A DNA stretch of 64,000 nt from Salinispirillum sp. LH 10-3-1 (GCF_030643825.1 NZ_CP101717.1:1054001-1118000), one strand, 5' to 3'. Numbered from the stretch's first letter, positions 40,253 to 49,935 are shown. Made by a program: numbers and translations. The notes: generated by a model from the letters alone, not told the origin.

Positions 40253-43042
40253 TCAGGCCTCCGTCTTCGCGCTGTGCAGGGGTTTGAGTTTGCCTAAGTT
40301 GGCCAGGATGAGCAGCGTGGCACCAATGACGGCCAAGTACACACCCAAGTCGAACAGCATGGCCGAGGCCAGCTCAATGTCACCAATCAAAGGAATGTGG
40401 AAATGATCATGCCACGAGGTCAGCAGTGGCATACCGAACACCCAGCTGCCCATGGCGGTAATGGCCGCAATCAATACCCCGGTAGCCACAATGGGGTGGT
40501 AGTTGCCGGTTAAGCGCTCGCTTGTCCACTGCTGGCCGTTGGTCAGGTACTGCAGAATCAACGCAATGGCGGTGATCAAACCGGCAATGAAGCCGCCGCC
40601 GGGCAGGTTGTGGCCGCGCAAGAAAATGTACACCGACACCATTAAGGCCAGCGGCAACAAGGGCATGTTCAGAATTTGCAGCAGCATGGGGTGCTTGTCG
40701 ACCGCAAATTGACGCGCCGGTGCTTGCTGCGGGTTGAACAGCTTCATGCCATCCAGCAAACCGAAAATACCGATGGCGGCTATCGCCAGAACGGTGATTT
40801 CACCGAAGGTGTCAAAGCCACGGAAGTCGACCAGAATCACGTTCACTACGTTTGAGCCGCCGCCTCCGGGAATACTTTGCAGCAGGTAATAGTCGGCAAT
40901 GCTGTCAGCCGGGCGCGTCAGCACCGCAAAGGTCAGTACGCCGATGATCAGCGCCCCGGATGTGGCAATGGCACCGTCGCGCCACAGGCGACGGTAGGAA
41001 GAGTCCATCGGGCTTTTAGCGGGCAGCAGGAACAGAATCAGCATCAGCAGAATGATGCTCACCACTTCAACCGACAGTTGCGTTAACACCAGATCCGGTG
41101 CCGAGAAGCGTGCGAACACCAGTGCGACCCCCAAGCCCACCACGCTGAGAAACAACAGCGCAGCCAAACGTTGGTGGTGCCAAATCGCCGCCGACAGCGC
41201 CGTGACGATCATCACCAGACCGATGGCTAAAGACGGGAAGTCCACCGGGCTCAACGACAGGCTGCCTTGCCAGGATGCCAGTGGCCACAGAGCCACCCCC
41301 GCCAAGAGAATGGTGAAGGCAAACAAAATGGCGATGTAACTTTGCGGATGACCACTTTCGAGCAACTTGGTGATGTAACGCGACGGTACGATCACCCAAT
41401 TATGCAAAATGTATTCGAACACCGCGGGTGCGCTCAGGGGCGGCAATTTGTCCCACCACGTATATAGCTGATGCCGGGCGAAGTACACCGCCACACCCAA
41501 CACCATGGCGGTAATTGACATGATCAATGGCAGGTTGATGCCGTGCCACAGGTCCAGTGAATAATACGGCAGCGACGCATCCGTAGCGGCTATCGCGGCT
41601 GCGTTCAACATGCTACCAATAAAGAACACCGGGAAGATGCCCACCGCCAAGCACAGCAGCACCAAAAACATCACCGGAGCGCGCATAAAAAACGGAGCTT
41701 CGTGCGGTTTCTTGGGCAGGTTTTCGGCTTTCGGGCCAAAGAACACGCTGTAAATAAAGCGCACCGAATAGGCAACCGAGAAAATTTTGGCGAACACCGC
41801 GACCACCGGAATCAGCCAGCTCCAACCGCCCAGTACGCTCTGTTTGACCGCTTCACCTAAGAACATCTCTGTGCTCAGGAAGCCGTTCATCAAGGGCACA
41901 CCGGCCATGGCGGCCACAGCGATCAGCCCGAGTGCCGCCGTGTACGGCATGTAGTGGCGCAACCCCGAGAGCAAGCGGATATCCCGCGTGCCGGTTTCGT
42001 GGTCCACAATACCGGCCGCCATAAACAGCGATGCCTTAAAGGTTGCGTGGTTCAGCAAATGAAACAGCGCGGCGACCACGGCCAACTGCGTGTCCAAACC
42101 GAACAACAGCGTAATCAAACCCAAGTGGCTGATGGTGGAGTAAGCCAGCAAGCCTTTGAGGTCATGCTTGAACAGCGCCACCACGGCGCCCAGTGTCATG
42201 GTCGACAGGCCCACCAGAGACAGCATGATGAACCACATATCGGTACCCGACAGCGCCGGATACAAACGCGCCAACAAGAACACACCGGCCTTTACCATGG
42301 TGGCCGAGTGCAGATAAGCCGACACCGGCGTGGGAGCCGACATGGCATGTGGTAACCAGAAGTGGAACGGAAATTGAGCAGACTTGGTGAACACACCCAG
42401 CAGAATCAGCGTCAGCGCGACAGGGTACAGCGCATGGGCCCGAATAATACCGCCCGAAGCCAATACATCGGTTAAATCAAACGACCCGACAATGTGCCCT
42501 AAAATAATCACCCCAGCCAACAGCGCCAAACCGCCACCGCCGGTGACGGTTAAGGCCATACGCGCACCGCGTCGTGCATCCGAGCGGTGGCCCCAAAAAC
42601 CGATCAGCAGGAACGAACTCAAGCTGGTCAGTTCCCAGAACAACACCAGCAACAGCAAATTATTCGCCGTTACCACACCCAGCATGGCGCCCATGAACAT
42701 CAGCAACAGGCCAAAGAACCGGCCCATCGGATCTTTCTCAGACAAGTAATAACGGCCGTACAAAATCACCAGCAGACCGATGGCGAGAATCAACAACGCG
42801 AACATAAACGACAGACCGTCCAATCGGAACGTCAGGTTTAAGCCCAGCGAGGGAATCCACTCAAGAAAGATGACCTGCACGCGCCCACGAAATACCGACG
42901 GCGCTTGCGACAATAACAAGACCAATGCAAGAGCTGGAGCCACCGCCGCAGCCCACGCCGACGCGTTGCGGCCATAGCGAATGAAGATGGCGGGCAGCGC
43001 CACCCCAAAGAAGGGTAAAAGAATGATCAGCGCCAGAGTCAT
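40253..43042 (-). CDS. mrpA: Mrp antiporter subunit A fused to B
   Basis: This is the largest subunit (929 residues). The N-terminal two-thirds is NuoL-like, with LLLVLFWELTSLSSFLLIGF carrying a key membrane Glu and SAQFPFHFWLPHAMSAPTPV the Lys region. A NuoJ-like stretch follows, and a C-terminal MrpB domain (about residues 790-925; LPGGGFIAGLITAIALILQY). There is no separate mrpB gene, so A and B are fused as in group 2 (pha-type) operons. It is the first gene of the operon, 118 nt downstream of a predicted promoter. The role is Na+/H+ exchange and alkali or salt tolerance. Confidence 0.95.
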   Translation of the reverse strand: MTLALIILLPFFGVALPAIFIRYGRNASAWAAAVAPALALVLLLSQAPSVFRGRVQVIFLEWIPSLGLNLTFRLDGLSFMFALLILAIGLLVILYGRYYLSEKDPMGRFFGLLLMFMGAMLGVVTANNLLLLVLFWELTSLSSFLLIGFWGHRSDARRGARMALTVTGGGGLALLAGVIILGHIVGSFDLTDVLASGGIIRAHALYPVALTLILLGVFTKSAQFPFHFWLPHAMSAPTPVSAYLHSATMVKAGVFLLARLYPALSGTDMWFIMLSLVGLSTMTLGAVVALFKHDLKGLLAYSTISHLGLITLLFGLDTQLAVVAALFHLLNHATFKASLFMAAGIVDHETGTRDIRLLSGLRHYMPYTAALGLIAVAAMAGVPLMNGFLSTEMFLGEAVKQSVLGGWSWLIPVVAVFAKIFSVAYSVRFIYSVFFGPKAENLPKKPHEAPFFMRAPVMFLVLLCLAVGIFPVFFIGSMLNAAAIAATDASLPYYSLDLWHGINLPLIMSITAMVLGVAVYFARHQLYTWWDKLPPLSAPAVFEYILHNWVIVPSRYITKLLESGHPQSYIAILFAFTILLAGVALWPLASWQGSLSLSPVDFPSLAIGLVMIVTALSAAIWHHQRLAALLFLSVVGLGVALVFARFSAPDLVLTQLSVEVVSIILLMLILFLLPAKSPMDSSYRRLWRDGAIATSGALIIGVLTFAVLTRPADSIADYYLLQSIPGGGGSNVVNVILVDFRGFDTFGEITVLAIAAIGIFGLLDGMKLFNPQQAPARQFAVDKHPMLLQILNMPLLPLALMVSVYIFLRGHNLPGGGFIAGLITAIALILQYLTNGQQWTSERLTGNYHPIVATGVLIAAITAMGSWVFGMPLLTSWHDHFHIPLIGDIELASAMLFDLGVYLAVIGATLLILANLGKLKPLHSAKTEA

Positions 43043-43165
43043 CGAACCAGATTCCCTAATGCGTTGCAGATGAACCTCATCACATCGGTGACGGGACGTA
43101 ATGGGCGCGGATTATAGACACATTCCTGGGCGTATGCTTCCCCTTCGCAGAAAAAAGTTTAGCTA

Positions 43166-43194
43166 TATATAAGAAGGAAGACTTTTTGTCGCAA
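43166..43194 (-). promoter_or_regulatory. Putative sigma-70 promoter of the mrp operon
   Basis: On the minus strand TTGCGA (43189-43194) and TATATA (43166-43171) are spaced by 17 bp, leaving a leader of about 120 nt before mrpA. The remaining 43043-43258 gap holds no gene. Confidence 0.5.
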
Positions 43195-43258
43195 TTTTGC
43201 AATTGACGGCGCGACCAACACCAAGCGGGTACTGTTAACTTGCCTCAGCCGAATTCGG

Positions 43259-44152
43259 CTAAGGGCAAAAGGCCACGCTGAGGTGATCGAGCAGCGCCGT
43301 TACCTTGGGTTCCAATAAATGCTGCGCGGGCAGTGCCGCATAATATACTAGGCTTTGCAGCGTCCACTCATTGAGCACCCTGACCAACTCGCCTTGCGCA
43401 ATGGCGTCTTGAACCATGAAATCCGGCAGCGGAGCAATGCCGAGACCATTCTTGGCCATTCTCAACGCAATTTCGGCGTGGTTCGTGCTGTAGCGCGCCC
43501 GTCTCAAGGGCGCAACGTCCATCCAACCATCAGGCCCATGTATTTTCCAGGGTGCACGTGAAATGGCGTGATCAATATCAATAAGGTCTAAACGGTGACG
43601 GTCTTCCGGGTGGGAAGGCGCGCCGTGTTGAGCGAGATAACTCGGTGCCGCACACAGCACTACTTTCGAGGTGCATAGCTTGCGCGCCGGAATGGCAGCG
43701 TTGTAGTCGTCTTGGGCGCCGATGATGATCACGTCAAATCCGCTGCCGATCAAATCAAGCCGTGCTTCGTGTAATTGCAGATCAATCTCTAATTGGGGGT
43801 GCTGCTGCGCAAACTGAATGAGCAACGGCTCCAATTGATACAGCCCAAATGAAACCGGTGCAGCAATCCGCAACGTGCCCCCCAGCTCACGTGCTTCGGC
43901 TTTAATTTCCGCCCGCGCATCAGCCAGATCCAGCAGTATTTTGCGGCAACGTAAGGCGTAGCGCTCACCGGCGGGCGTGAGTGCCACGCGCCGCGTGTTG
44001 CGGTTAAACAGGCGCGCACCGAGCTCGTGCTCAAGGTCTTTTACAGCGCGGCTCACTGCCGTCGCGGAGCTGCCAGAGGCATCGGCCGCAGCGTGAAAGC
44101 TGCCATGGTCTGCCACGGCGATAAAGGCTTTAAGTTGACGGAGTTCGCTCAT
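43259..44152 (-). CDS. LysR family transcriptional regulator
   Basis: This is a 297-residue regulator. The N-terminal winged helix-turn-helix is MSELRQLKAFIAVADHGSFH plus ASGSSATAVSRAVKDLEHEL, and a LysR substrate-binding domain runs from about residue 88 (GGTLRIAAPVSFGLYQLEPL). It most resembles the CrgA/DmlR-like subgroup. It is divergent from the TolC export operon, with a candidate operator in between, so it probably controls that operon and itself. The ligand is unknown. Confidence 0.92.
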   Translation of the reverse strand: MSELRQLKAFIAVADHGSFHAAADASGSSATAVSRAVKDLEHELGARLFNRNTRRVALTPAGERYALRCRKILLDLADARAEIKAEARELGGTLRIAAPVSFGLYQLEPLLIQFAQQHPQLEIDLQLHEARLDLIGSGFDVIIIGAQDDYNAAIPARKLCTSKVVLCAAPSYLAQHGAPSHPEDRHRLDLIDIDHAISRAPWKIHGPDGWMDVAPLRRARYSTNHAEIALRMAKNGLGIAPLPDFMVQDAIAQGELVRVLNEWTLQSLVYYAALPAQHLLEPKVTALLDHLSVAFCP

Positions 44153-44183
44153 GGCGCAGTTCCTCAGCGGACGGTTGTGTCAA

Positions 44184-44204
44184 TTATCCCGATAAATGGG
44201 ATAA
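44184..44204. promoter_or_regulatory. Candidate LysR operator
   Basis: TTATCCC (44184-44190) and GGGATAA (44198-44204) form a perfect inverted repeat with a 7-bp spacer, in the 138-bp gap between the LysR gene and the divergent export operon. Position and symmetry fit a LysR-type binding site. This is inference from sequence. Confidence 0.6.
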
Positions 44205-44290
44205 ATACAAAAGAATGTCATATTTTTCGAGACAGTAATGTCCTATACGCTGACAGTCCTACCACACCTCAACCCAAAATGGAGGACAGC

Positions 44291-45634
44291 ATGGCACGAC
44301 GTATAAGTGCGACCGTTGGAATATGTTTGCTGAGTTGGCCGCTTTTATTGGGCGCCGAGCCATTGTCTCTGGGGCAAGCACAACAGCGTGCACAGAGCGC
44401 GTCGGGCGCGCTGCAGGCCAACGTTTATGAACTGCAGGCATGGCAGGAGCGGGCTTCAGCCACTCAGTGGTTGCGTGCTCCGCGGGTCACTTGGTCGGCG
44501 ACCGGGCTGGCGTATGAAAAAACCATAGACGTGCAGTATCAGGGCGCGGCGTTGTTGCCCGGCATGACACAGCTGGCGGTGGATGAAGTCATCGCTCAGC
44601 AGGGAGTGCGCAGCCAGTTGGCCGTGCAGTTGCCTGTTTACACCGGCGGGCGCATCAGTGCGACCCAACAGCAAGCGGCGGCGCGGGTAACGCAGGCAGA
44701 GGCTGAACATGCGCTGGCGATGGAGCAAGTCGAACGACGGGTGATCGATCGCTACTTCGATGTGCAGTTGGCACGCGAGCTCGAACGCATTCGCTGGGAA
44801 ACGCAGAACGTTTTAGCGGGACACCGGCATCGCGCCGAACGCTTTGAACAAGAAGGCATGGTGAGTCGCTTGCAGGCCATGCAAGCCCATGTGGCACACG
44901 ACCAATCCATGCGCCAGTGGCGGGCGGCGCAACAGCAGCGGTTTGATGCCGAATCGGCCTTGATGTCGTTACTCGGCACCACGGAGCTGAGTTGCCTCAC
45001 CACGCCCCTGCAGGTGGTAAAGGTGTCGGACTTGTCCGATCCCGGCGATCGCGCACACCCCGCCATGCAAGCGCTACTCGCCGCCGAGCGCCAGGCTGTG
45101 GCACAGGTAACGGTGGAACGCAGCGCCCGTAAACCCGAGGTGTTCGCCTTTGGCGTGGCGGAGTTGAACCGCTCGATGGCGGCCTTGAACGACCCGGATT
45201 GGGCGGTCGGTGTGGGCATGCAGTGGCAACTCAGCAGTGGCGTAAATCGTCGGGCTTTAGCGCAAGCGGCCGAAGCGCAAGCGTCACAAACCCGTGCCTT
45301 GCAGGCCCAAACCCAGCAGGACTTAATGCTCGCCCGTGCAGTAGGGCAGGGGCGCTTTGAACACAGTATTGAAGCCTTGCACTGGCTAACCAGTGATCTG
45401 GCATTGACCGAAGAAAACGCCCGCCTGCAGGAAGCCGCCTTTGCCGCAGGCCAAGCCACCAGTTTGGATGTGACCGATGCGTGGTTGCAGGTCGCAGTGG
45501 GCCGTTTGGAAAAAGCGCAATTACAACATCAGCACTTAAATGCCTTGGCGGACTGGCTGCAGGCTCAGGGAGCGCTGGCCGATCTGGATAGCGTGTTAAT
45601 GACGTCGTCGACGTCGCTGTGTGAGGAACGTTAG
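44291..45634 (+). CDS. TolC family outer membrane efflux protein
   Basis: This is a 447-residue outer-membrane channel subunit. A signal peptide (MARRISATVGICLLSWPLLL) is followed by two OEP repeats (about residues 25-220 and 230-440), rich in Ala/Gln/Glu helices. PLSLGQAQQRAQSASGALQA is the typical start. The frame is open about 88 codons upstream, but the ATG at 44291 has GGAGG 5 nt before it. It is the first gene of an operon with a membrane fusion protein and two ABC-2-type permeases. Confidence 0.92.
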   Translation: MARRISATVGICLLSWPLLLGAEPLSLGQAQQRAQSASGALQANVYELQAWQERASATQWLRAPRVTWSATGLAYEKTIDVQYQGAALLPGMTQLAVDEVIAQQGVRSQLAVQLPVYTGGRISATQQQAAARVTQAEAEHALAMEQVERRVIDRYFDVQLARELERIRWETQNVLAGHRHRAERFEQEGMVSRLQAMQAHVAHDQSMRQWRAAQQQRFDAESALMSLLGTTELSCLTTPLQVVKVSDLSDPGDRAHPAMQALLAAERQAVAQVTVERSARKPEVFAFGVAELNRSMAALNDPDWAVGVGMQWQLSSGVNRRALAQAAEAQASQTRALQAQTQQDLMLARAVGQGRFEHSIEALHWLTSDLALTEENARLQEAAFAAGQATSLDVTDAWLQVAVGRLEKAQLQHQHLNALADWLQAQGALADLDSVLMTSSTSLCEER

Positions 45635-45637
45635 ACC

Positions 45638-46594
45638 ATGAAATCATTACTGCATTGGGGCGTCGCCCTATCGACGTTGTTGGTGTTCGGTTGCAGCGAG
45701 CGACAGGACACCGCCACCGTTTACGGCGAAATTGAAATTCAAGATATGCGCGTTGGCGCGAAGGTGGCAGGGCGTCTCGACCAGCTGGCGGTTGAAACCG
45801 GTGACTGGGTGGCGGCCGGGGATCTGCTGTTTGTGATTGACAGCCCAGAGCTGCATGCGCGACGCGACCAAGCCCAAGCGGCGCGGGATGCCGCCAATGC
45901 CGCATTGGCCCGCACCGACGATGGTGCGCGGGATGAAGAGATTACTATGGCGCGCCTCGATTGGCAGCGTGCAGTGACCCAAGCCGAGCTGTTGCGTGCC
46001 ACGCACAACCGCCTCGAAACCCTGCACCACGAAGGCTTGGTGGCGCGCCAGCAGTTTGATGAGAGCCGTGCCGCATGGCGCGCAGCGGAAGACCAGATGC
46101 ACGCCGCCGAAGCACGCTACCAGCTCGCCCGTGAAGGCGCACACGTAGAAGAACGCCGCGCCAGTGCGGCGCAATTACGCCAGGCAGAAGCCGCATTGGC
46201 GGAGGTGTCGGCGCTGCTGACCGATGTCCACCAATACGCTCCGGTGCGCGCCCGTGTCGAGAACGTTGTCATGCAGCCAGGAGAACTGGTGCCTACCGGT
46301 GCCCCGGTGGTGACCTTGGTAAACCCGGACGACCAGCGGCTGATGTTAATGGTACGCGAAGACCTGCTAGGGCAGTTTCAACCCGGCGATGAATTTCAGG
46401 GCTATGTGCCAGCGCTGGGCGAGCACCTGACCTTTCGTGTGCGGCGACTGCAAGCCCTGCCCGATTTCGCCACTTGGCGTCAGGGTGGGGATGTCGCCAT
46501 GCACCTGCGCACCTTTCAGGTAGAGGCCCGCCCGTTAACACCGCATCCCGCCTTGCTGTCGGGTATGACAGTGACGGCAGAGGTGCCGCGCTGA
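45638..46594 (+). CDS. HlyD/YbhG-type membrane fusion protein (lipoprotein)
   Basis: This is a 318-residue periplasmic adaptor linking inner-membrane exporter and TolC. The N-terminus has a lipobox-like LLVFGCS. The biotinyl-lipoyl halves flank a long alpha-hairpin (about residues 75-185, Ala/Glu/Arg-rich coiled coil; RVGAKVAGRLDQLAVETGDW precedes it). VRARVENVVMQPGELVPTGA closes the barrel. It starts 3 bp after the TolC stop, and its own stop overlaps the permease start (TGATG). Confidence 0.92.
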   Translation: MKSLLHWGVALSTLLVFGCSERQDTATVYGEIEIQDMRVGAKVAGRLDQLAVETGDWVAAGDLLFVIDSPELHARRDQAQAARDAANAALARTDDGARDEEITMARLDWQRAVTQAELLRATHNRLETLHHEGLVARQQFDESRAAWRAAEDQMHAAEARYQLAREGAHVEERRASAAQLRQAEAALAEVSALLTDVHQYAPVRARVENVVMQPGELVPTGAPVVTLVNPDDQRLMLMVREDLLGQFQPGDEFQGYVPALGEHLTFRVRRLQALPDFATWRQGGDVAMHLRTFQVEARPLTPHPALLSGMTVTAEVPR

Positions 46595-47751
46595 TGCGGG
46601 GGTGTCTTGCCGTTTGGCGGCGTGAATGGCACTACTGGTTAGCGCACCCGAGTGAACGTTGGTTGTCGACCGGTCTACCGGTCATCATGCTGGTTTTTCT
46701 GGCATGGGTGTTTGCCGCCGGGCCTGTGGTGGGGTTGCCGATTGCGGTGGTGGATCAGGACCAGTCAGGGCTGTCGCGCCAACTGGTGCGTTTAGTGGCG
46801 GCCGTGCCTACGGTAGAGATTGCCGTGCAAGCCCCCGACATGTTGACCGCCAAACAGGCGTTGGAAGCACGTCATGTCTACGCCATCATGCAAGTGCCCG
46901 AAGGCTTTGAACGCGCTCTTTTGCGGCAGTCCGGGGCTTCGGTGGCGGTGCTTACCAATGCGCAATTGGCCAGCCATGCCAGCCAAATCACCGGCGCACT
47001 GCAACCGGTGATCATCGGCATGGGTGCCATGGCGGACGTGCAACGCCTCGAAATGCATGGGCTAACGTCGGTGCAAGCATGGGGGCAGGCGCAGCCCATT
47101 GCGGTACAAGGTGTCGCACTGGGCAATGCCGACCTCAGCAGCCAGCGTTTTCTGCAACTGCCCTTGTCTATGTCGGTGTTGTCCATATTGGCCATGGTGT
47201 CTGTTGTCAGCGCCTTCGGTCGTGAACTGCGCGACGGGTCAGCGGCAGAGTTGGCGTCCGCCGCAGGTTCCAACGCAACGGCCGTGCTGGCCAAGGTGAT
47301 CGCCTATGGTGTGCTGTACAGCCTGTGGTTTCTCGCGGCCTTGTGGCTCACGCACCGTTACTCGCTGGCCGTTGTCAGCAGTACACCCGCCTTGGTACTG
47401 GCCACTGTATTGCTGGCTTGGGCCTCGGTAGGTGCCGGTGTGCTGGTCGTCGCAGTAACCCTGAACTTTCGTATGGCGCTCAGTATCACCGGCTTCTACG
47501 CCGCCCCCGCGTTCGCGTTCGCCGGGCACGCGTTTCCTCTGGTAGCCATGCCGCCGTTAGCACAGTGGTGGGCCGAGGCTTTGCCGCTCACGCATTGGTT
47601 GCGGGTGTTCCAAGCCAGCGCCATCGACCCTGCGCTGATGCTGTGGCCGGTGCAGCAGGTGCTGGTGGCATTTGCTGTCAGTACGCTGTTGCTGGGTATG
47701 GGGCTATTTTGGGCGCGTGGCTTTAACCCAGCCCGTTGGGGAGGACGATAA
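46594..47751 (+). CDS. ABC-2 type transporter permease, first of pair
   Basis: This is a 385-residue membrane protein with one N-terminal transmembrane helix (about residues 24-46) and an extracytoplasmic domain of about 150 residues (PIAVVDQDQSGLSRQLVRLV). Five or six C-terminal helices follow, an ABC2_membrane_3 topology as in YbhS/YbhR. The frame is open 40 codons upstream inside the adaptor gene, but the ATG at 46594 overlaps its stop and fits the family start MRGCLAVWRREWHYW. No ATP-binding motif is present in it or in its neighbours. Confidence 0.9.
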   Translation: MRGCLAVWRREWHYWLAHPSERWLSTGLPVIMLVFLAWVFAAGPVVGLPIAVVDQDQSGLSRQLVRLVAAVPTVEIAVQAPDMLTAKQALEARHVYAIMQVPEGFERALLRQSGASVAVLTNAQLASHASQITGALQPVIIGMGAMADVQRLEMHGLTSVQAWGQAQPIAVQGVALGNADLSSQRFLQLPLSMSVLSILAMVSVVSAFGRELRDGSAAELASAAGSNATAVLAKVIAYGVLYSLWFLAALWLTHRYSLAVVSSTPALVLATVLLAWASVGAGVLVVAVTLNFRMALSITGFYAAPAFAFAGHAFPLVAMPPLAQWWAEALPLTHWLRVFQASAIDPALMLWPVQQVLVAFAVSTLLLGMGLFWARGFNPARWGGR

Positions 47752-47752
47752 C

Positions 47753-48853
47753 ATGAGTCGACTTATCGATTGGCGTGCACTGGTCGCCGATAAAGGAGCC
47801 TTGCTGGTGTTGCTGGCAGCGCCCCTACTGTACGCTTTTTTCTATCCATTGCCGTATCAGCAAGAACAACTGCTGCAGCTGCCTGTGGTAGTGGTAGACC
47901 AAGACCACAGCACCGAAAGTCGGCAGTTTACCCGGTGGTTGAACGCCACTCCGAGCCTTTCGGTGGTCACCATTGTGGCCGATACGCCGAGCGCCGTGCG
48001 GGCGGTGGCCGAGGGCGATGCCATGGCGTGGGTCACACTACCCAGTGGCTTTGCCACCGCGCTGCAACGCGGCGAGACAGCGAATGTTGGCGTGGCAACC
48101 CAAGGCACCATGGTGCTGACCAGCAGCCGTATTATGCGCGACCTGAACGACGTAGCCGCAGCCTATGGTGCAGCTGTAAAGCGAGCGCCGGACGGGCACA
48201 GCAGTATGGCGAGCGCACCGCCCGTCGTTATGCAGGCGATTCCCATGTACAACCCGAGCGAAGGTTATGGCAGCTACGTCGTGCCCGGCGTATTGGTGAT
48301 GTTGATACAGCAAAGCCTGTGGATGGGCTTGGCCTTGTTCGCGGGTTGGCAGCGCCAGCAGAGTCAGTCATTGTGGCACCAGCGTCGTGGCCGGTATGGC
48401 CTTTGGCTGGTGGGCACTGGGGTGGCCGTGTTAACCACCGCATTCTCGTTCGGCTTTGTGATGCGCTACCAGGGATACCCGCAACAAGCGCAGTGGTTGT
48501 CTCTCTGCCTGTTTGGCGTGTTGTTTGCGGCCAGCTGCGCGGCCAGCGGCCTCGCTTTAGCCCGTTGTTTCCGCACCCGTGAACAGGGCATGCAGTGGCT
48601 TTTAGCCAGCGCAATTCCTTTCTTCTTTTTCTCTGGCTACCCCATTCCGGTGGAAAACCTGCCACCCGTACTGCAAGCTCTGCGTTGGGCAGTGCCGAGT
48701 ACGGCCGGCATTGATGGCTTTATGACCTTAAATGCCATCGGTGGTGGCTTGGCGGAGGTGCGCACATCGATGGGGGTGTTGGCCACCATTCTGGCGCTGT
48801 CGTTGCTGGTGTTGGGGTGGCAAGGAAGGGGAGATGCTAAGAGCACAGCATGA
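47753..48853 (+). CDS. ABC-2 type transporter permease, second of pair
   Basis: This is a 366-residue membrane protein with the same layout as the preceding permease: an N-terminal helix (about residues 17-32), an extracytoplasmic domain (LPVVVVDQDHSTESRQFTRW), then C-terminal helices from about residue 185. FFFFSGYPIPVENLPPVLQA is the conserved ABC-2 end. It starts 1 bp after the previous stop. The two would form a heterodimer. An ATPase must come from elsewhere if this is an ABC exporter. Confidence 0.9.
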   Translation: MSRLIDWRALVADKGALLVLLAAPLLYAFFYPLPYQQEQLLQLPVVVVDQDHSTESRQFTRWLNATPSLSVVTIVADTPSAVRAVAEGDAMAWVTLPSGFATALQRGETANVGVATQGTMVLTSSRIMRDLNDVAAAYGAAVKRAPDGHSSMASAPPVVMQAIPMYNPSEGYGSYVVPGVLVMLIQQSLWMGLALFAGWQRQQSQSLWHQRRGRYGLWLVGTGVAVLTTAFSFGFVMRYQGYPQQAQWLSLCLFGVLFAASCAASGLALARCFRTREQGMQWLLASAIPFFFFSGYPIPVENLPPVLQALRWAVPSTAGIDGFMTLNAIGGGLAEVRTSMGVLATILALSLLVLGWQGRGDAKSTA

Positions 48854-48865
48854 GTTTCAATCAGG

Positions 48866-48893
48866 CGCTCTAACGTTTTCGCTAGAGCGAAAA
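48866..48893. repeat. Overlapping alternative hairpins after the export operon
   Basis: CGCTCTA/TAGAGCG (48866-48872 and 48883-48889) overlaps TTTTCGCT/AGCGAAAA (48876-48883 and 48886-48893). The two stems cannot form together. They sit 12 nt past the second permease stop and may mark its transcript end. Confidence 0.5.
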
Positions 48894-49185
48894 CTCGTGT
48901 ACCGTGCATAACCGCAGCGGATTGAACTGTCTCATCCGCCCGAAACCTATTGGATTTTGCGGTACACACCGGCGGGCGAGTTTCCGAGGAGGGTGCTCCA
49001 TGTGGCACGTCGCTCAGGTTTGCTTTCCACAATACAGGCAGAGGCTTGTATTGGCGTGGTGCTTTGTGTTTGGGGAGCAGGAGTGGATGGGATACGTTTA
49101 CGACTGCTCCAAATAATTCCACTGCGAGTCTGAGCCAGCCAAGGGCGTATCACCAGCTTAACAGGAGAACCGATTTAAATCGCGC
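48894..49185. other. Non-coding stretch without recognised gene
   Basis: About 290 bp lies between the export operon and the accessory genes. Short frames occur on both strands but none has a ribosome-binding site or family resemblance. It may be decayed coding sequence at the edge of the acquired segment; I see nothing definite in it. Confidence 0.4.
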
Positions 49186-49779
49186 TCAAAAAATGCCATA
49201 AAAGCTCCAAGCCCACGCTATGGTTCCTACAGTTCCTCTAATCCTATCATGTTGAATAGACAATGCTAGAGGTGTTCCGTACTTGTAGTAACTTGCGCCA
49301 AAGCCTACAGAAGTGTCAATATCTCGTTTGCTGCCGCTATCGTGCCTATAATATGAGTTAGTAGCAGTGGATTTTTTGACATCATAACTGTTGCCTTCAG
49401 CTGTAACAAAAGAACCATGCAAGTAAACATTAAATTTATTTACTGGCTTTATTCCTAAGCTTATCCCCATGCCAAACTCATCCTGTATAACAGTACTATG
49501 ATGAACGTAAGAATTATGGGGTGTAGGGTAATTAAACATTCCTGATGGGGGTTCAACGCCATTCCCACTACTTATCGAGAACATTGAAAACCCTAAAAAG
49601 ACGCGCTGCATGAACATTCCAGCTTCTATACCAGCGGCAGCATCACCTCCCCTAGTATTAGGGCCATAAAGAGCCCCAATTGAAAAGGCAATGTTATCAT
49701 CTTGTTCTTCAGAAAATGTAGTGAGGGGAGTTATAATTAAGGCTGCCAAAATTAGCAGTTGAATAGCTGTTTTAGTCAT
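49186..49779 (-). CDS. Putative outer membrane beta-barrel protein, unknown
   Basis: This is a 197-residue protein with a signal peptide (MTKTAIQLLILAALIITPLT, cleavage near FS-EEQ). It has alternating short amphipathic strands and Gly-rich turns (IAFSIGALYGPNTRGGDAAA; VGFGASYYKYGTPLALSIQ) and an aromatic C-terminus (WSFYGIF) as in small outer-membrane barrels. I do not recognise a named family. Base composition is AT-rich relative to the neighbouring efflux operon, pointing to acquisition. It is on the same strand as the two lipoprotein genes but 275 bp away. Confidence 0.72.
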   Translation of the reverse strand: MTKTAIQLLILAALIITPLTTFSEEQDDNIAFSIGALYGPNTRGGDAAAGIEAGMFMQRVFLGFSMFSISSGNGVEPPSGMFNYPTPHNSYVHHSTVIQDEFGMGISLGIKPVNKFNVYLHGSFVTAEGNSYDVKKSTATNSYYRHDSGSKRDIDTSVGFGASYYKYGTPLALSIQHDRIRGTVGTIAWAWSFYGIF

Positions 49780-49935
49780 TGTTTTTCCATATCAAAATAG
49801 ATATTATTCTTTTGTGTTTGATCTATTATTAAGTGCTTAAGAAAATTAATTTTTGTAAGGAACGCGTAGGAGGTTAAAAGATTCAAGGTAATCCTTGTTG
49901 TGGTTGAATTAAAGCTAATTTACTATTATCAAAAA

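Noticed and set aside
44752-45459. 235-codon frame antisense to the TolC-family gene
   Set aside because: Ser/Cys/Ala-rich shadow of an Ala-rich helical protein.
48637-49122. 161-codon minus-strand frame across the end of the second permease gene
   Set aside because: Half of it is antisense to the permease; the rest has no family resemblance or ribosome-binding site.
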